From Bathymodiolus brooksi (lineage: Eukaryota > Mollusca > Bivalvia > Mytilida > Modiolidae): DNA of 64,000 nt. The notes below the pieces were generated by a model, which saw only the letters and a program-made list of their open reading frames with translations, ran no database searches and was not told the origin of the DNA. The DNA is taken from the NCBI GenBank assembly GCA_963680875.1, contig OY804585.1, forward strand, positions 48,779,085 through 48,843,084, given 5' to 3'. Positions 1 to 13,696 of the stretch are shown here, piece after piece. The stretch's first letter is position 1. Every line of letters begins with the position of its first letter. The position numbers and the translations under genes are program-made.

Positions 1-480
1 GTAGAAAGTTAGTATTAGTATTTATGATTTGGTAGGTCGTTCCTCGCTATATTGATGCTAGTAGAAAGTTAGTATTAATATCTATGATTTGGTAGGTCGT
101 TCCTCGCTATATTGATACTAGTAGAAAGTTAGTATTAGTGTTTATGATTTGGTAGGTCGTTCCAAGCAGTATTGATACTAGTAGAAAGTTAGTATTAGTA
201 TCTATGATTTGGTAGGTCGTTCCAAGCTATATTGATACTAGTAGAAAGTTAGTATTAGTATTTATGATTTGGTAGGTCGTTCCTCGCTATATTGATGCTA
301 GTAGAAAGTTAGTATTAATATCTATGATTTGGTAGGTCGTTCCTCGCTATATTGATACTAGTAGAAAGTTAGTATTAGTATCTATGATTTGGTAGGTCGC
401 TCCACGCTATATTGATACTAGTAGAAAGTTAGTATTAGTATTTATGATTTGGAAGGTCGCTCCTCGCTATATTGATACTA
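1..480. repeat. Left-edge satellite monomers, eight units
   Basis: Eight 60-bp monomers without indels. The pair 361-480 (a GCTCCACG monomer followed by one with GGAAGG) is repeated almost unchanged at 541-660, a 180-bp local duplication. GATGCTA junctions end the units at 1-60 and 241-300, and TAATATCTATG occurs in the second and sixth units, giving a 240-bp echo. The array clearly continues leftwards out of the window. Confidence 0.8.
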
Positions 481-1330
481 GTAGAAAGTTAGTATTAGTA
501 TCTATGATTTGGTAGGTCGTTCCTCGCTATATTGATACTAGTAGAAAGTTAGTATTAGTATCTATGATTTGGTAGGTCGCTCCACGCTATATTGATACTA
601 GTAGAAAGTTAGTATTAGTATTTATGATTTGGAAGGTCGCTCCTCGCTATATTGATACTAGTAGAAAGTTAGTATTAGTATCTATGATTTGGTAGGTCGT
701 TCCAAGCTATATTGATACTAGTAGAAAGTTAGTATTAGTATTTATGATTGGTAGGTAGCTCCTCGCTATATTGATACTAGTAGAAAGTCAGTATTGGTAT
801 TTATGATTGGTAGGTCGCTCCTCGCTATATTGATACTAGTAGAAAGTTAGCATTAGTATCTATGATTTGGTAGGTCTTTCCTCGCTATATTGATACTAGT
901 AGAAAGTTAGTATTAGTATTTATGATTTGGTAGGTCGCTCCTCGCTATATTGATATTAGTAGAAAGTTAGTATTAGTATTTATGATTGGTAGGTCGCTCC
1001 TCGCTATATTGATACTAGTAGAAAGTTAGTATTAGTATCTATGATTTGGTACGTCGTTCTTCGCTATATTGATACTAGTAGAAAGTTAGTATTAGTATTT
1101 ATGATTGGTAGGTCGTTCCTCGCTATATTGATACTAATAGAAAGTTAGTATTAGTATTTATGATTTGGTAAGTCGTTCCTCGCTATATTGATACTAGTAG
1201 AAAGCTAGTATTAGTATTTATGATTGGTAGGTCGTTCCTCGCTATATTGATACTAGTAGAAAGTTAGTATTAGTATTTATGATTGGTAGGTCGCTCCTCG
1301 CTATATTGATACTAGTAGAAAGTTAGTATT
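481..1330. repeat. Higher-order block E, first copy
   Basis: This block matches 4,422-5,270 monomer for monomer at an offset of 3,941 bp. It contains the marker series GCTCCACG, GGAAGG, GGTAGGTAGC (750), CAGTATTGG, GCATTAG with GGTCTTTCC, GATATTAG, GTACGTCGTTCTT (1,049), ACTAATAG, GGTAAGTCG, AAAGCTAG and TAATATC. The spacing from GGTAGGTAGC to GTACGTCGTTCTT is 299 bp here and in the copies at 4,691, 15,577 and 17,728, and 298 bp in the copy at 9,839. Five monomers in the block have lost one T. Confidence 0.9.
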
Positions 1331-1794
1331 AATATCTATGATTTGGTAGGTCTTTCCTCGCTATATTGATACTAGTAGAAAGTTAGTATTAGTATTTATG
1401 ATTTGGAAGGTCGCTCCTCGCTATATTGATACTAGTAGAAAGTTAGTATTAGTATTTATGATTTGGTAGGTCGTTCCCCGCTATATTGATACTAGTAGAA
1501 AGTTATTATTAGTGTTTATGATTTGGTAGGTCGTTCCAAGCTATATTGATACTAGTAGAAAGTTAGTATTAGTATCTATGATTTGGTAGGTCGTTCCTCG
1601 CTATATTGATACTAGTAGAAAGTTAGTATTAGTATCTATGATTTGGTAGGTCGCTCCTCGCTATATTGATACTAGTAGAAAGTTAGTATTAGTATTTATG
1701 ATTTGGTAGGTCGTTCCTCGCTATATTGATACTAGAAGAAAGTTAGTATTAGTATCTATGATTTGGTAGGTCGCTCCTCGTTATATTGATACTA

Positions 1795-1854
1795 GTAGAA
1801 AGTTAGTATTAGTATTTATGATTTGGTAGGTCGTTCCTCGCTATATTGATACTA
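1795..1854 (+). repeat. Representative consensus 60-bp monomer
   Basis: This unit carries the commonest base at each variable position: T at 22 and 23, three Ts at 28-30, T at 40 and TC at 44-45. It holds two CpGs (38-39 and 45-46), an 8-bp palindrome TACTAGTA across the junction with its neighbours, and three TAGTA words at 59-3, 10-14 and 16-20. Forward stops fall at 10-12 (frame 1), 2-4 (frame 2) and 33-35 (frame 3). Reverse-strand stops occur as TTA at 9-11, 15-17 and 22-24 and as CTA at 47-49 and 58-60, closing all three minus frames. The monomer start is arbitrary. Confidence 0.95.
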
Positions 1855-1989
1855 GTAGAAAGTTAGTATTAGTATTTATGATTTGGTAGGTCGTTCCTCG
1901 CTATATTGATACTAGTAGACAGTTAGTATTAGTATTTATGATTTGGTAGGTCGTTCCAAGCTATATTGATACTAGTAAAAAGTTAGTAT

Positions 1990-4900
1990 TAGTATTTATG
2001 ATTTGGTAGGTCATTCCTCGCTATATTGATACTAGTAGAAAGTTAGTATTAGTATTTATGATTTGGTAGGTCGTTCCTCGCTATATTGATACTATTAGAA
2101 AGTTAGTATTAGTATTTATGATTTGGCAGGTCCCTCCTCGCTATATTGATACTAGTAGAAAGTTAGTATTAGTATCTATGATTTGGTAGGTCGCTCCTCG
2201 CTATACTGATACTAGTAGAAAGTTAGTATTAGTATTTATGATTTGGTATGTCTTTCCAAGCTATATTGATACTAGTAGAAAGTTAGTATTAGTATTTATG
2301 ATTTGGTAGGTCGTTCCAAGCTCTATTGATACTAGTAGAAAGTTAGTATTAGTATTTATGATTTGGTAGGTCGCTCCTCGCTATATTGATACTAGAAGAA
2401 AGTTAGTATTAGTATCTATGATTTGGTAGGTCGCTCCTCGCTATATTGATACTAGTAGAAAGTTAGTATTAGTATTTATGATTTGGTAGGTCGTTCCTCG
2501 CTATATTGATACTAGTAGAAAGTTAGTATTAGTATCTATGATTTGGTAGGTCGTTCCTCGCTATATTGATACTGGTAGACAGTTAGTATTAGTATTTATG
2601 ATTGGTAGGTCGTTCCTCGCTATATTGATACTAGTAGAAAGTTAATATTAGTGTCTATGATTTGGTAGGTCGTTCCAAGCTGTATTGATACTAGTAGAAA
2701 GTTAGTATTATTATTTATGATTTGGTAGGTCGTTCCTCGCTATATTGATACTAGTAGAAAGTTAGTATTAGTATTTATGATTTGGTAGGTCGTTCCTCGC
2801 TATATTGATGCAAGTAGAAAGTTAGTATTAGTATCTATGATTTGGTAGGTTCCTCGCTATATTGATACTAGTAGAAAGTTAGTATTAGTATTTATGATTG
2901 GTAGGTCGCTCCTCGCTATATTGATACTGGTAGAAAGTCAGTATTGGTATTTATGATTGGTAGGTCCCTCTCGCTATATTGATACTATTAGAAAGTTAGT
3001 ATTAGTATTTATGATTGGTAGGTCGCTCCTCGCTATATTGATACTAGTAGAAAGTTAGTATTAGTATCTATGATTTGGTACGTCGTTCTTCGCTATATTG
3101 ATACTAGTAGAAAGTTAGTATTAGTATTTATGATTGGTAGGTCGTTCCTCGCTATATTGATACTAATAGAAAGTTAGTATTAGTATTTATGATTTGGTAA
3201 GTCGTTCCTCGCTATATTGATACTAGTAGAAAGCTAGTATTAGTATTTATGATTGGTAGGTCGTTCCTCGCTATATTGATACTAGTAGAAAGTTAGTATT
3301 AGTATTTATGATTGGTAGGTCGCTCCTCGCTATATTGATACTAGTAGAAAGTTAGTATTAATATCTATGATTTGGTAGGTCGTTCCTCGCTATATTGATA
3401 CTAGTAGAAAGTTAGTATTAGTATTTATGATTTGGTAGGTCGCTCCTCGCTATATTGATACTAGTAGAAAGTTAGTATTAGTATTTATGATTTGGTAGGT
3501 CGCTCCTCGCTATATTGATACTAGTAGAAAGTTAGTATTAGTATCTATGATTTGGTAGGTCGCTCCTCGCTATATTGATACTAGTAGAAAGTTAGCATTA
3601 GTATCTATGATTTGGTAGGTCTTTCCTCGCTATATTGATACTAGTAGAAAGTTAGTATTAGTATTTATGATTTGGTAGGTCGCTCCTCGCTATATTGATA
3701 CTAGTAGAAAGGTAGTATTAGTATTTATGATTTGGTAGGTCGCTCCTCGCTATATTGATACTAGTAGAAAGTTAGTATTAGTATTTATGATTTGGTAGGT
3801 CGCTCCCCGCTATATTGATACTAGTAGAAAGTTAGTATTAGTATCTATGATTTGGTAGGTCGTTCCTCGCTATATTGATACTAGTAGAAAGTTATTATTA
3901 GTGTTTATGATTTGGTAGGTCGTTCCAAGCAGTATTGATACTAGTAGAAAGTTAGTATTAGTATCTATGATTTGGTAGGTCGTTCCTCGCTATATTGATA
4001 CTAGTAGAAAGTTAGTATTAGTATCTATGATTTGGTAGGTCGTTCCAAGCTATATTGATACTAGTAGAAAGTTAGTATTAGTATTTATGATTTGGTAGGT
4101 CGTTCCTCGCTATATTGATGCTAGTAGAAAGTTAGTATTAGTATCTATGATTTGGTAGGTCGTTCCTCGCTATATTGATACTAGTAGAAAGTTAGCATTA
4201 GTATCTATGATTGGTAGGTCGCTCCTCGCTATATTGATACTAGTAGAAAGTCAGTATTGGTATCTATGATTGGTAGGTCGCTCCTCGCTATATTGATACT
4301 AGTAGAAAGTTAGTATTAGTATATATGATTTGGTAGGTCGCTCCTCGCTATATTGATACTAGTAGAAAGTTAGTATTAGTATTTATGATTTGGTAGGTCG
4401 CTCCTCGCTATATTGGTACTAGTAGAAAGTTAGTATTAGTATCTATGATTTGGTAGGTCGTTCCTCGCTATATTGATACTAGTAGAAAGTTAGTATTAGT
4501 ATCTATGATTTGGTAGGTCGCTCCACGCTATATTGATACTAGTAGAAAGTTAGTATTAGTATTTATGATTTGGAAGGTCGCTCCTCGCTATATTGATACT
4601 AGTAGAAAGTTAGTATTAGTATCTATGATTTGGTAGGTCGTTCCAAGCTATATTGATACTAGTAGAAAGTTAGTATTAGTATTTATGATTGGTAGGTAGC
4701 TCCTCGCTATATTGATACTAGTAGAAAGTCAGTATTGGTATTTATGATTGGTAGGTCGCTCCTCGCTATATTGATACTAGTAGAAAGTTAGCATTAGTAT
4801 CTATGATTTGGTAGGTCTTTCCTCGCTATATTGATACTAGTAGAAAGTTAGTATTAGTATTTATGATTTGGTAGGTCGCTCCTCGCTATATTGATATTAG

Positions 4901-5390
4901 TAGAAAGTTAGTATTAGTATTTATGATTGGTAGGTCGCTCCTCGCTATATTGATACTAGTAGAAAGTTAGTATTAGTATCTATGATTTGGTACGTCGTTC
5001 TTCGCTATATTGATACTAGTAGAAAGTTAGTATTAGTATTTATGATTGGTAGGTCGTTCCTCGCTATATTGATACTAATAGAAAGTTAGTATTAGTATTT
5101 ATGATTTGGTAAGTCGTTCCTCGCTATATTGATACTAGTAGAAAGCTAGTATTAGTATTTATGATTGGTAGGTCGTTCCTCGCTATATTGATACTAGTAG
5201 AAAGTTAGTATTAGTATTTATGATTGGTAGGTCGCTCCTCGCTATATTGATACTAGTAGAAAGTTAGTATTAATATCTATGATTTGGTAGGTCGTTCCTC
5301 GCTATATTGATACTAGTAGAAAGTTAGTATTAGTATTTATGATTTGGTAGGTCGCTCCTCGCTATATTGATACTAGTAGAAAGTTAGTAT
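1990..5390. repeat. 3.4-kb segment duplicated at about 12.8-16.3 kb, first copy
   Basis: Matches 12,815-16,280. The offset is 10,826 bp from the ACTGGTAGACAG marker (2,571 to 13,397) through GTAGGTTCCT (2,845 to 13,671), AAAGGTAG (3,711 to 14,537) and CAGTATTGGTATC (4,251 to 15,077). It rises to 10,886 bp at GGTAGGTAGC (4,691 to 15,577), because the other copy has one extra monomer at about 15,300. The segment includes a second block with GTACGTCGTTCTT at 3,078 and the complete E block at 4,422-5,270. Confidence 0.88.
2814..2870. repeat. 57-bp monomer, GTAGGTTCCT type
   Basis: Three bases are missing, so GGTAGGT joins TCCTCGC directly and the first CpG is lost. The preceding junction is GATGCAAG, found only next to this type, so the two changes travel together. 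It is followed by a 59-bp monomer, an ACTGGTAG junction and a CAGTATTGG monomer. Confidence 0.95.
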
Positions 5391-7067
5391 TAGTATTTAT
5401 GATTTGGTAGGTCGCTCCTCGCTATATTGATACTAGTAGAAAGTTAGTATTAGTATTTATGATTTGGTAGGTCGCTCCCCGCTATATTGATACTAATAGA
5501 AAGTTAGTATTAGTATCTATGATTTGGTAGGTCGTTCCTCGCTATATTGATACTAGTAGAAAGTTATTATTAGTGTTTATGATTTGGTAGGTCGTTCCAA
5601 GCAGTATTGATACTAGTAGAAAGTTAGTATTAGTATTTATGATTTGGTAGGTCGCTCCTCGCTATATTGATACTAGTAGAAAGTTAGTATTAGTATTTAT
5701 GATTTGGTAGGTCGCTCCTCGCTATATTGATACTAGTAGAAAGTTATTATTAGTGTTTATGATTTGGTAGGTCGTTCAAAGCAGTATTGATACTAGTAGA
5801 AAGTTAGTATTAGTATTTATGATTTGGTAGGTCGCTCCTCGCTATATTGATACTAGTAGAAAGTTAGTATTAGTATTTATGATTTGGTAGGTCGCTCCTC
5901 GCTATATTGATACTAGTAGAAAGTTAGTATTAGTATCTATGATTTGGTAGGTCGTTCCAAGCTATATTGATACTAGTAGAAAGTTAGTATTAGTATCTAT
6001 GATTTGGTAGGTCGTTCCAAGCTATATTGATACTAGTAGAAAGTTATTATTAGTGTTTATGATTTGGTAGGTCGTTCCAAGCAGTATTGATACTAGTAGA
6101 AAGTTAGAATTAGTATTTATGATTTGGTAGGTCGCTCCTCGCTATATTGATACTAGTAGAAAGTTAGTATTAGTATTTATGATTTGGTAGGTCGCTCCTC
6201 GCTATATTGATACTAGTAGAAAGTTAGTATTAGTATTTATGATTTGGTAGGTCGCTCACCGCTATATTGATACTAATAGAAAGTTAGTATTAGTATCTAT
6301 GATTTGGTAGGTCGTTCCCCGCTATTTTGATACTAGTAGAAAGTTATTATTAGTGTTTATGATTTGGTAGGTCGTTCCAAGCTATATTGATACTAGTAGA
6401 AAGTTAGTATTAGTATCTATGATTTGGTAGGTCGTTCCTCGCTATATTGATACTAGTAGAAAGTTAGTATTAGTATCTATGATTTGGTAGGTCGCTCCTC
6501 GCTATATTGATACTAGTAGAAAGTTAGTATTAGTATTTATGATTTGGTAGGTCGTTCCAAGCTATATTGATACTAGTAGAAAGTTAGTATTAGTATTTAT
6601 GATTTGGTAGGTCGTTCCCCGCTATATTGATACTAGTAGAAAGTTATTATTAGTGTTTATGATTTGGTAGGTCGTTCCAAGCTATATTGATACTAGTAGA
6701 AAGTTAGTATTAGTATCTATGATTTGGTAGGTCGTTCCTCGCTATATTGATACTAGTAGAAAGTTAGTATTAGTATCTATGATTTGGTAGGTCGCTCCTC
6801 GCTATATTGATACTAGTAGAAAGTTAGTATTAGTATTTATGATTTGGTAGGTCGTTCCTCGCTATATTGATACTAGAAGAAAGTTAGTATTAGTATCTAT
6901 GATTTGGTAGGTCGCTCCTCGTTATATTGATACTAGTAGAAAGTTAGTATTAGTATTTATGATTTGGTAGGTCGTTCCTCGCTATATTGATACTAGTAGA
7001 AAGTTAGTATTAGTATTTATGATTTGGTAGGTCGTTCCTCGCTATATTGATACTAGTAGACAGTTAG

Positions 7068-7965
7068 TATTAGTATTTATGATTTGGTAGGTCGTTCCAA
7101 GCTATATTGATACTAGTAAAAAGTTAGTATTAGTATCTATGATTTGGTAGGTCGTTCCAAGATATATTGATACTAGTAGAAAGTTAGTATTAGTATTTAT
7201 GATTTGGTAGGTCGTTCCAAGCTATATTGATACTAGTAGAAAGTTAGTATTAGTATTTATGATTGGGTAGGTCGCTCCTCGCTATATTGATACTAGTAGA
7301 AAGTTAGTATTAGTATTTATGATTGGTAGGTCGCTCCTCGCTATATTGATACTAGTAGAAAGTTAGTATTAGTATCTATGATTTGGTAGGTCGTTCCTAG
7401 CTATATTGATACTAGTAGAAAGTTAGTATTAGTATTTAAGATTGGTAGGTCATTCCTCGCTATATTGATACTAGTAGAAAGTTAGTATTAGTATTTATGA
7501 TTTGGTAGGTCGTTCCTCGCTATATTGATACTATTAGAAAGTTAGTATTAGTATTTATGATTTGGCAGGTCGCTCCTCGCTATATTGATACTAGTAGAAA
7601 GTTAGTATTAGTATCTATGATTTGGTAGGTCGCTCCTCGCTATACTGATACTAGTAGAAAGTTAGTATTAGTATTTATGATTTGGTATGTCTTTCCAAGC
7701 TATATTGATACTAGTAGAAAGTTAGTATTAGTATTTATGATTTGGTAGGTCGTTCCAAGCTCTATTGATACTAGTAGAAAGTTAGTATTAGTATTTATGA
7801 TTTGGTAGATCGCTCCTCGCTATATTGATACTAGAAGAAAGTTAGTATTAGTATCTATGATTTGGTAGGTCGCTCCTCGCTATATTGATACTAGTAGAAA
7901 GTTAGTATTAGTATTTATGATTTGGTAGGTCGTTCCTCGCTATATTGATACTAGTAGAAAGTTAG
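7068..7965. repeat. 898-bp tandem duplication, copy 1
   Basis: Fifteen monomers, two of them 59 bp. Markers in order are AGTAAAAAG, GATTGGG (7,261), GTTCCTAG (7,393), TTTAAGATT with GGTCATTCC, ACTATTAG, GGCAGG, TATACTGATAC (7,641), GGTATGTCTTTCC, GCTCTATTG and AGAAGAAAG. All recur 898 bp later. One point difference is a GATATATTG in this copy at about 7,160. The equivalent region at about 12.47-13.37 kb holds only one copy, so the doubling arose after that larger duplication or was lost there. Confidence 0.92.
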
Positions 7966-8863
7966 TATTAGTATTTATGATTTGGTAGGTCGTTCCAAGC
8001 TATATTGATACTAGTAAAAAGTTAGTATTAGTATTTATGATTTGGTAGGTCGTTCCAAGCTATATTGATACTAGTAGAAAGTTAGTATTAGTATTTATGA
8101 TTTGGTAGGTCGTTCCAAGCTATATTGATACTAGTAGAAAGTTAGTATTAGTATTTATGATTGGGTAGGTCGCTCCTCGCTATATTGATACTAGTAGAAA
8201 GTTAGTATTAGTATTTATGATTGGTAGGTCGCTCCTCGCTATATTGATACTAGTAGAAAGTTAGTATTAGTATCTATGATTTGGTAGGTCGTTCCTAGCT
8301 ATATTGATACTAGTAGAAAGTTAGTATTAGTATTTAAGATTGGTAGGTCATTCCTCGCTATATTGATACTAGTAGAAAGTTAGTATTAGTATTTATGATT
8401 TGGTAGGTCGTTCCTCGCTATATTGATACTATTAGAAAGTTAGTATTAGTATTTATGATTTGGCAGGTCGCTCCTCGCTATATTGATACTAGTAGAAAGT
8501 TAGTATTAGTATCTATGATTTGGTAGGTCGCTCCTCGCTATACTGATACTAGTAGAAAGTTAGTATTAGTATTTATGATTTGGTATGTCTTTCCAAGCTA
8601 TATTGATACTAGTAGAAAGTTAGTATTAGTATTTATGATTTGGTAGGTCGTTCCAAGCTCTATTGATACTAGTAGAAAGTTAGTATTAGTATTTATGATT
8701 TGGTAGGTCGCTCCTCGCTATATTGATACTAGAAGAAAGTTAGTATTAGTATCTATGATTTGGTAGGTCGCTCCTCGCTATATTGATACTAGTAGAAAGT
8801 TAGTATTAGTATTTATGATTTGGTAGGTCGTTCCTCGCTATATTGATACTAGTAGAAAGTTAG
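7966..8863. repeat. 898-bp tandem duplication, copy 2
   Basis: Direct repeat of the preceding 898 bp, with GATTGGG at 8,159, GTTCCTAG at 8,291 and TATACTGATAC at 8,539. Past its end the sequence continues into ACTGGTAGACAG (8,908), which has no counterpart after copy 1. The junction between copies therefore lies near 7,965, where AGACAG in one context is replaced by AGAAAG in the other. Confidence 0.92.
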
Positions 8864-9089
8864 TATTAGTATCTATGATTTGGTAGGTCGTTCCTCGCTA
8901 TATTGATACTGGTAGACAGTTAGTATTAGTATTTATGATTGGTAGGTCGTTCCTCGCTATATTGATACTAGTAGAAAGTTAATATTAGTGTCTATGATTT
9001 GGTAGGTCGTTCCAAGCTGTATTGATACTAGTAGAAAGTTAGTATTAGTATTTATGATTTGGTAGGTCGTTCCTCGCTATATTGATACT

Positions 9090-12000
9090 AGTAGAAAGTT
9101 AGTATTAGTATCTATGATTTGGTAGGTCGTTCCAAGCTATATTGATACTAGTAGAAAGTTAGTATTAGTATTTATGATTTGGTAGGTCGTTCCTCGCTAT
9201 ATTGATGCTAGTAGAAAGTTAGTATTAGTATCTATGATTTGGTAGGTCGTTCCTCGCTATATTGATACTAGTAGAAAGTTAGCATTAGTATCTATGATTG
9301 GTAGGTCGCTCCTCGCTATATTGATACTAGTAGAAAGTCAGTATTGGTATCTATGATTGGTAGGTCGCTCCTCGCTATATTGATACTAGTAGAAAGTTAG
9401 TATTAGTATATATGATTTGGTAGGTCGTTCCTCGCTATATTGATACTAGTAGAAAGTTAGTATTAGTATTTATGATTTGGTAGGTCGCTCCTCGCTATAT
9501 TGGTACTAGTAGAAAGTTAGTATTAGTATCTATGATTTGGTAGGTCGTTCCTCGCTATATTGATACTAGTAGAAAGTTAGTATTAGTATTTATGATTTGG
9601 TAGGTCGTTCCTCGCTATATTGATACTAGTAGAAAGTTAGTATTAGTATCTATGATTTGGTAGGTCGCTCCACGCTATATTGATACTAGTAGAAAGTTAG
9701 TATTAGTATTTATGATTTGGAAGGTCGCTCCTCGCTATATTGATACTAGTAGAAAGTTAGTATTAGTATCTATGATTTGGTAGGTCGTTCCAAGCTATAT
9801 TGATACTAGTAGAAAGTTAGTATTAGTATTTATGATTGGTAGGTAGCTCCTCGCTATATTGATACTAGTAGAAAGTCAGTATTGGTATTTATGATTGGTA
9901 GGTCGCTCCTCGCTATATTGATACTAGTAGAAAGTTAGCATTAGTATCTATGATTTGGTAGGTCTTTCCTCGCTATATTGATACTAGTAGAAAGTTAGAA
10001 TTAGTATTTATGATTTGGTAGGTCGCTCCTCGCTATATTGATATTAGTAGAAAGTTAGTATTAGTATTTATGATTGGTAGGTCGCTCCTCGCTATATTGA
10101 TACTAGTAGAAAGTTAGTATTAGTATCTATGATTTGGTACGTCGTTCTTCGCTATATTGATACTAGTAGAAAGTTAGTATTAGTATATATGATTGGTAGG
10201 TCGTTCCTCGCTATATTGATACTAATAGAAAGTTAGTATTAGTATTTATGATTTGGTAAGTCGTTCCTCGCTATATTGATACTAGTAGAAAGCTAGTATT
10301 AGTATTTATGATTGGTAGGTCGTTCCTCGCTATATTGATACTAGTAGAAAGTTAGTATTAGTATTTATGATTGGTAGGTCGCTCCTCGCTATATTGATAC
10401 TAGTAGAAAGTTAGTATTAATATCTATGATTTGGTAGGTCGTTCCTCGCTATATTGATACTAGTAGAAAGTTAGTATTAGTATTTATGATTTGGTAGGTC
10501 GCTCCTCGCTATATTGATACTAGTAGAAAGTTAGTATTAGTATTTATGATTTGGTAGGTCGCTCCTCGCTATATTGATACTAGTAGAAAGTTAGTATTAG
10601 TATTTATGATTTGGTAGGTCGCTCCCCGCTATATTGATACTAATAGAAAGTTAGTATTAGTATCTATGATTTGGTAGGTCGTTCCTCGCTATATTGATAC
10701 TAGTAGAAAGTTATTATTAGTGTTTATGATTTGGTAGGTCGTTCCAAGCAGTATTGATACTAGTAGAAAGTTAGTATTAGTATTTATGATTTGGTAGGTC
10801 GCTCCTCGCTATATTGATACTAGTAGAAAGTTAGTATTAGTATTTATGATTTGGTAGGTCGCTCCTCGCTATATTGATACTAGTAGAAAGTTATTATTAG
10901 TGTTTATGATTTGGTAGGTCGTTCCAAGCAGTATTGATACTAGTAGAAAGTTAGTATTAGTATTTATGATTTGGTAGGTCGCTCCTCGCTATATTGATAC
11001 TAGTAGAAAGTTAGTATTAGTATTTATGATTTGGTAGGTCGCTCCTCGCTATATTGATACTAGTAGAAAGTTAGTATTAGTATCTATGATTTGGTAGGTC
11101 GTTCCAAGCTATATTGATACTAGTAGAAAGTTAGTATTAGTATCTATGATTTGGTAGGTCGTTCCAAGCTATATTGATACTAGTAGAAAGTTATTATTAG
11201 TGTTTATGATTTGGTAGGTCGTTCCAAGCAGTATTGATACTAGTAGAAAGTTAGAATTAGTATTTATGATTTGGTAGGTCGCTCCTCGCTATATTGATAC
11301 TAGTAGAAAGTTAGTATTAGTATTTATGATTTGGTAGGTCGCTCCTCGCTATATTGATACTAGTAGAAAGTTAGTATTAGTATTTATGATTTGGTAGGTC
11401 GCTCACCGCTATATTGATACTAATAGAAAGTTAGTATTAGTATCTATGATTTGGTAGGTCGCTCCTCGCTATATTGATACTAGTAGAAAGTTAGTATTAG
11501 TATTTATGATTTGGTAGGTCGCTCCCCGCTATATTGATACTAATAGAAAGTTAGTATTAGTATTTATGATTTGGTAGGTCGCTCCTCGCTATATTGATAC
11601 TAGTAGAAAGTTAGTATTAGTATTTATGATTTGGTAGGTCGCTCCTCGCTATATTGATACTAGTAGAAAGTTAGTATTAGTATTTATGATTTGGTAGGTC
11701 GTTCCCCGCTATATTGATACTAGTAGAAAGTTATTATTAGTGTTTATGATTTGGTAGGTCGTTCCAAGCTATATTGATACTAGTAGAAAGTTAGTATTAG
11801 TATCTATGATTTGGTAGGTCGTTCCTCGCTATATTGATACTAGTAGAAAGTTAGTATTAGTATCTATGATTTGGTAGGTCGCTCCTCGCTATATTGATAC
11901 TAGTAGAAAGTTAGTATTAGTATTTATGATTTGGTAGGTCGTTCCAAGCTATATTGATACTAGTAGAAAGTTAGTATTAGTATTTATGATTTGGTAGGTC

Positions 12001-13400
12001 GTTCCCCGCTATATTGATACTAGTAGAAAGTTATTATTAGTGTTTATGATTTGGTAGGTCGTTCCAAGCTATATTGATACTAGTAGAAAGTTAGTATTAG
12101 TATCTATGATTTGGTAGGTCGTTCCTCGCTATATTGATACTAGTAGAAAGTTAGTATTAGTATCTATGATTTGGTAGGTCGCTCCTCGCTATATTGATAC
12201 TAGTAGAAAGTTAGTATTAGTATTTATGATTTGGTAGGTCGTTCCTCGCTATATTGATACTAGAAGAAAGTTAGTATTAGTATCTATGATTTGGTAGGTC
12301 GCTCCTCGTTATATTGATACTAGTAGAAAGTTAGTATTAGTATTTATGATTTGGTAGGTCGTTCCTCGCTATATTGATACTAGTAGAAAGTTAGTATTAG
12401 TATTTATGATTTGGTAGGTCGTTCCTCGCTATATTGATACTAGTAGACAGTTAGTATTAGTATTTATGATTTGGTAGGTCGTTCCAAGCTATATTGATAC
12501 TAGTAAAAAGTTAGTATTAGTATTTATGATTTGGTAGGTCGTTCCAAGCTATATTGATACTAGTAGAAAGTTAGTATTAGTATTTATGATTTGGTAGGTC
12601 GTTCCAAGCTATATTGATACTAGTAGAAAGTTAGTATTAGTATTTATGATTGGGTAGGTCGCTCCTCGCTATATTGATACTAGTAGAAAGTTAGTATTAG
12701 TATTTATGATTGGTAGGTCGCTCCTCGCTATATTGATACTAGTAGAAAGTTAGTATTAGTATCTATGATTTGGTAGGTCGTTCCTAGCTATATTGATACT
12801 AGTAGAAAGTTAGTATTAGTATTTAAGATTGGTAGGTCATTCCTCGCTATATTGATACTAGTAGAAAGTTAGTATTAGTATTTATGATTTGGTAGGTCGT
12901 TCCTCGCTATATTGATACTATTAGAAAGTTAGTATTAGTATTTATGATTTGGCAGGTCGCTTCTCGCTATATTGATACTAGTAGAAAGTTAGTATTAGTA
13001 TCTATGATTTGGTAGGTCGCTCCTCGCTATACTGATACTAGTAGAAAGTTAGTATTAGTATTTATGATTTGGTATGTCTTTCCAAGCTATATTGATACTA
13101 GTAGAAAGTTAGTATTAGTATTTATGATTTGGTAGGTCGTTCCAAGCTCTATTGATACTAGTAGAAAGTTAGTATTAGTATTTATGATTTGGTAGGTCGC
13201 TCCTCGCTATATTGATACTAGAAGAAAGTTAGTATTAGTATCTATGATTTGGTAGGTCGCTCCTCGCTATATTGATACTAGTAGAAAGTTAGTATTAGTA
13301 TTTATGATTTGGTAGGTCGTTCCTCGCTATATTGATACTAGTAGAAAGTTAGTATTAGTATCTATGATTTGGTAGGTCGTTCCTCGCTATATTGATACTG
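9090..13400. repeat. Second copy of the ~5-kb segment
   Basis: Counterpart of 4,000-8,900 with three whole-monomer differences: one extra unit near 9,600, four extra units at about 11,460-11,700 (including a further CCCC/TAATAG unit at 11,521), and a single copy of the 898-bp unit. The first part, to about 12,250, is itself repeated at about 16,980-20,260. This segment is therefore related to sequence on both sides. Confidence 0.9.
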
Positions 13401-13639
13401 GTAGACAGTTAGTATTAGTATTTATGATTGGTAGGTCGTTCCTCGCTATATTGATACTAGTAGAAAGTTAATATTAGTGTCTATGATTTGGTAGGTCGTT
13501 CCAAGCTGTATTGATACTAGTAGAAAGTGAGTATTAGTATTTATGATTTGGTAGGTCGTTCCTCGCTATATTGATACTAGTAGAAAGTTAGTATTAGTAT
13601 TTATGATTTGGTAGGTCGTTCATCGCTATATTGATGCAA

Positions 13640-13696
13640 GTAGAAAGTTAGTATTAGTATCTATGATTTGGTAGGTTCCTCGCTATATTGATACTA
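13640..13696. repeat. 57-bp monomer, GTAGGTTCCT type, second copy
   Basis: Same deletion and same GATGCAAG junction as at 2,814, 10,826 bp downstream. The unit before it has CATCGC in place of CCTCGC. Confidence 0.95.

Larger units (their letters stand above)
4000..8900. repeat. 4.9-kb segment duplicated directly downstream, first copy
   Basis: Matches about 9,090-13,400. The offset is 5,087 bp at TTGGTACT (4,413 to 9,500), 5,147 bp from GTACGTCGTTCTT (4,990 to 10,137) through the ACTAATAG junction after GCTCACC (6,271 to 11,418), and 5,387 bp from GTTCCCC (6,611 to 11,998) to GATTGGG (7,261 to 12,648). The steps of 60 and 240 bp are whole monomers present only in the second copy. This copy in turn carries an extra tandem 898-bp unit. 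The two copies are adjacent, so together they form a ~5-kb higher-order dimer. Confidence 0.9.
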
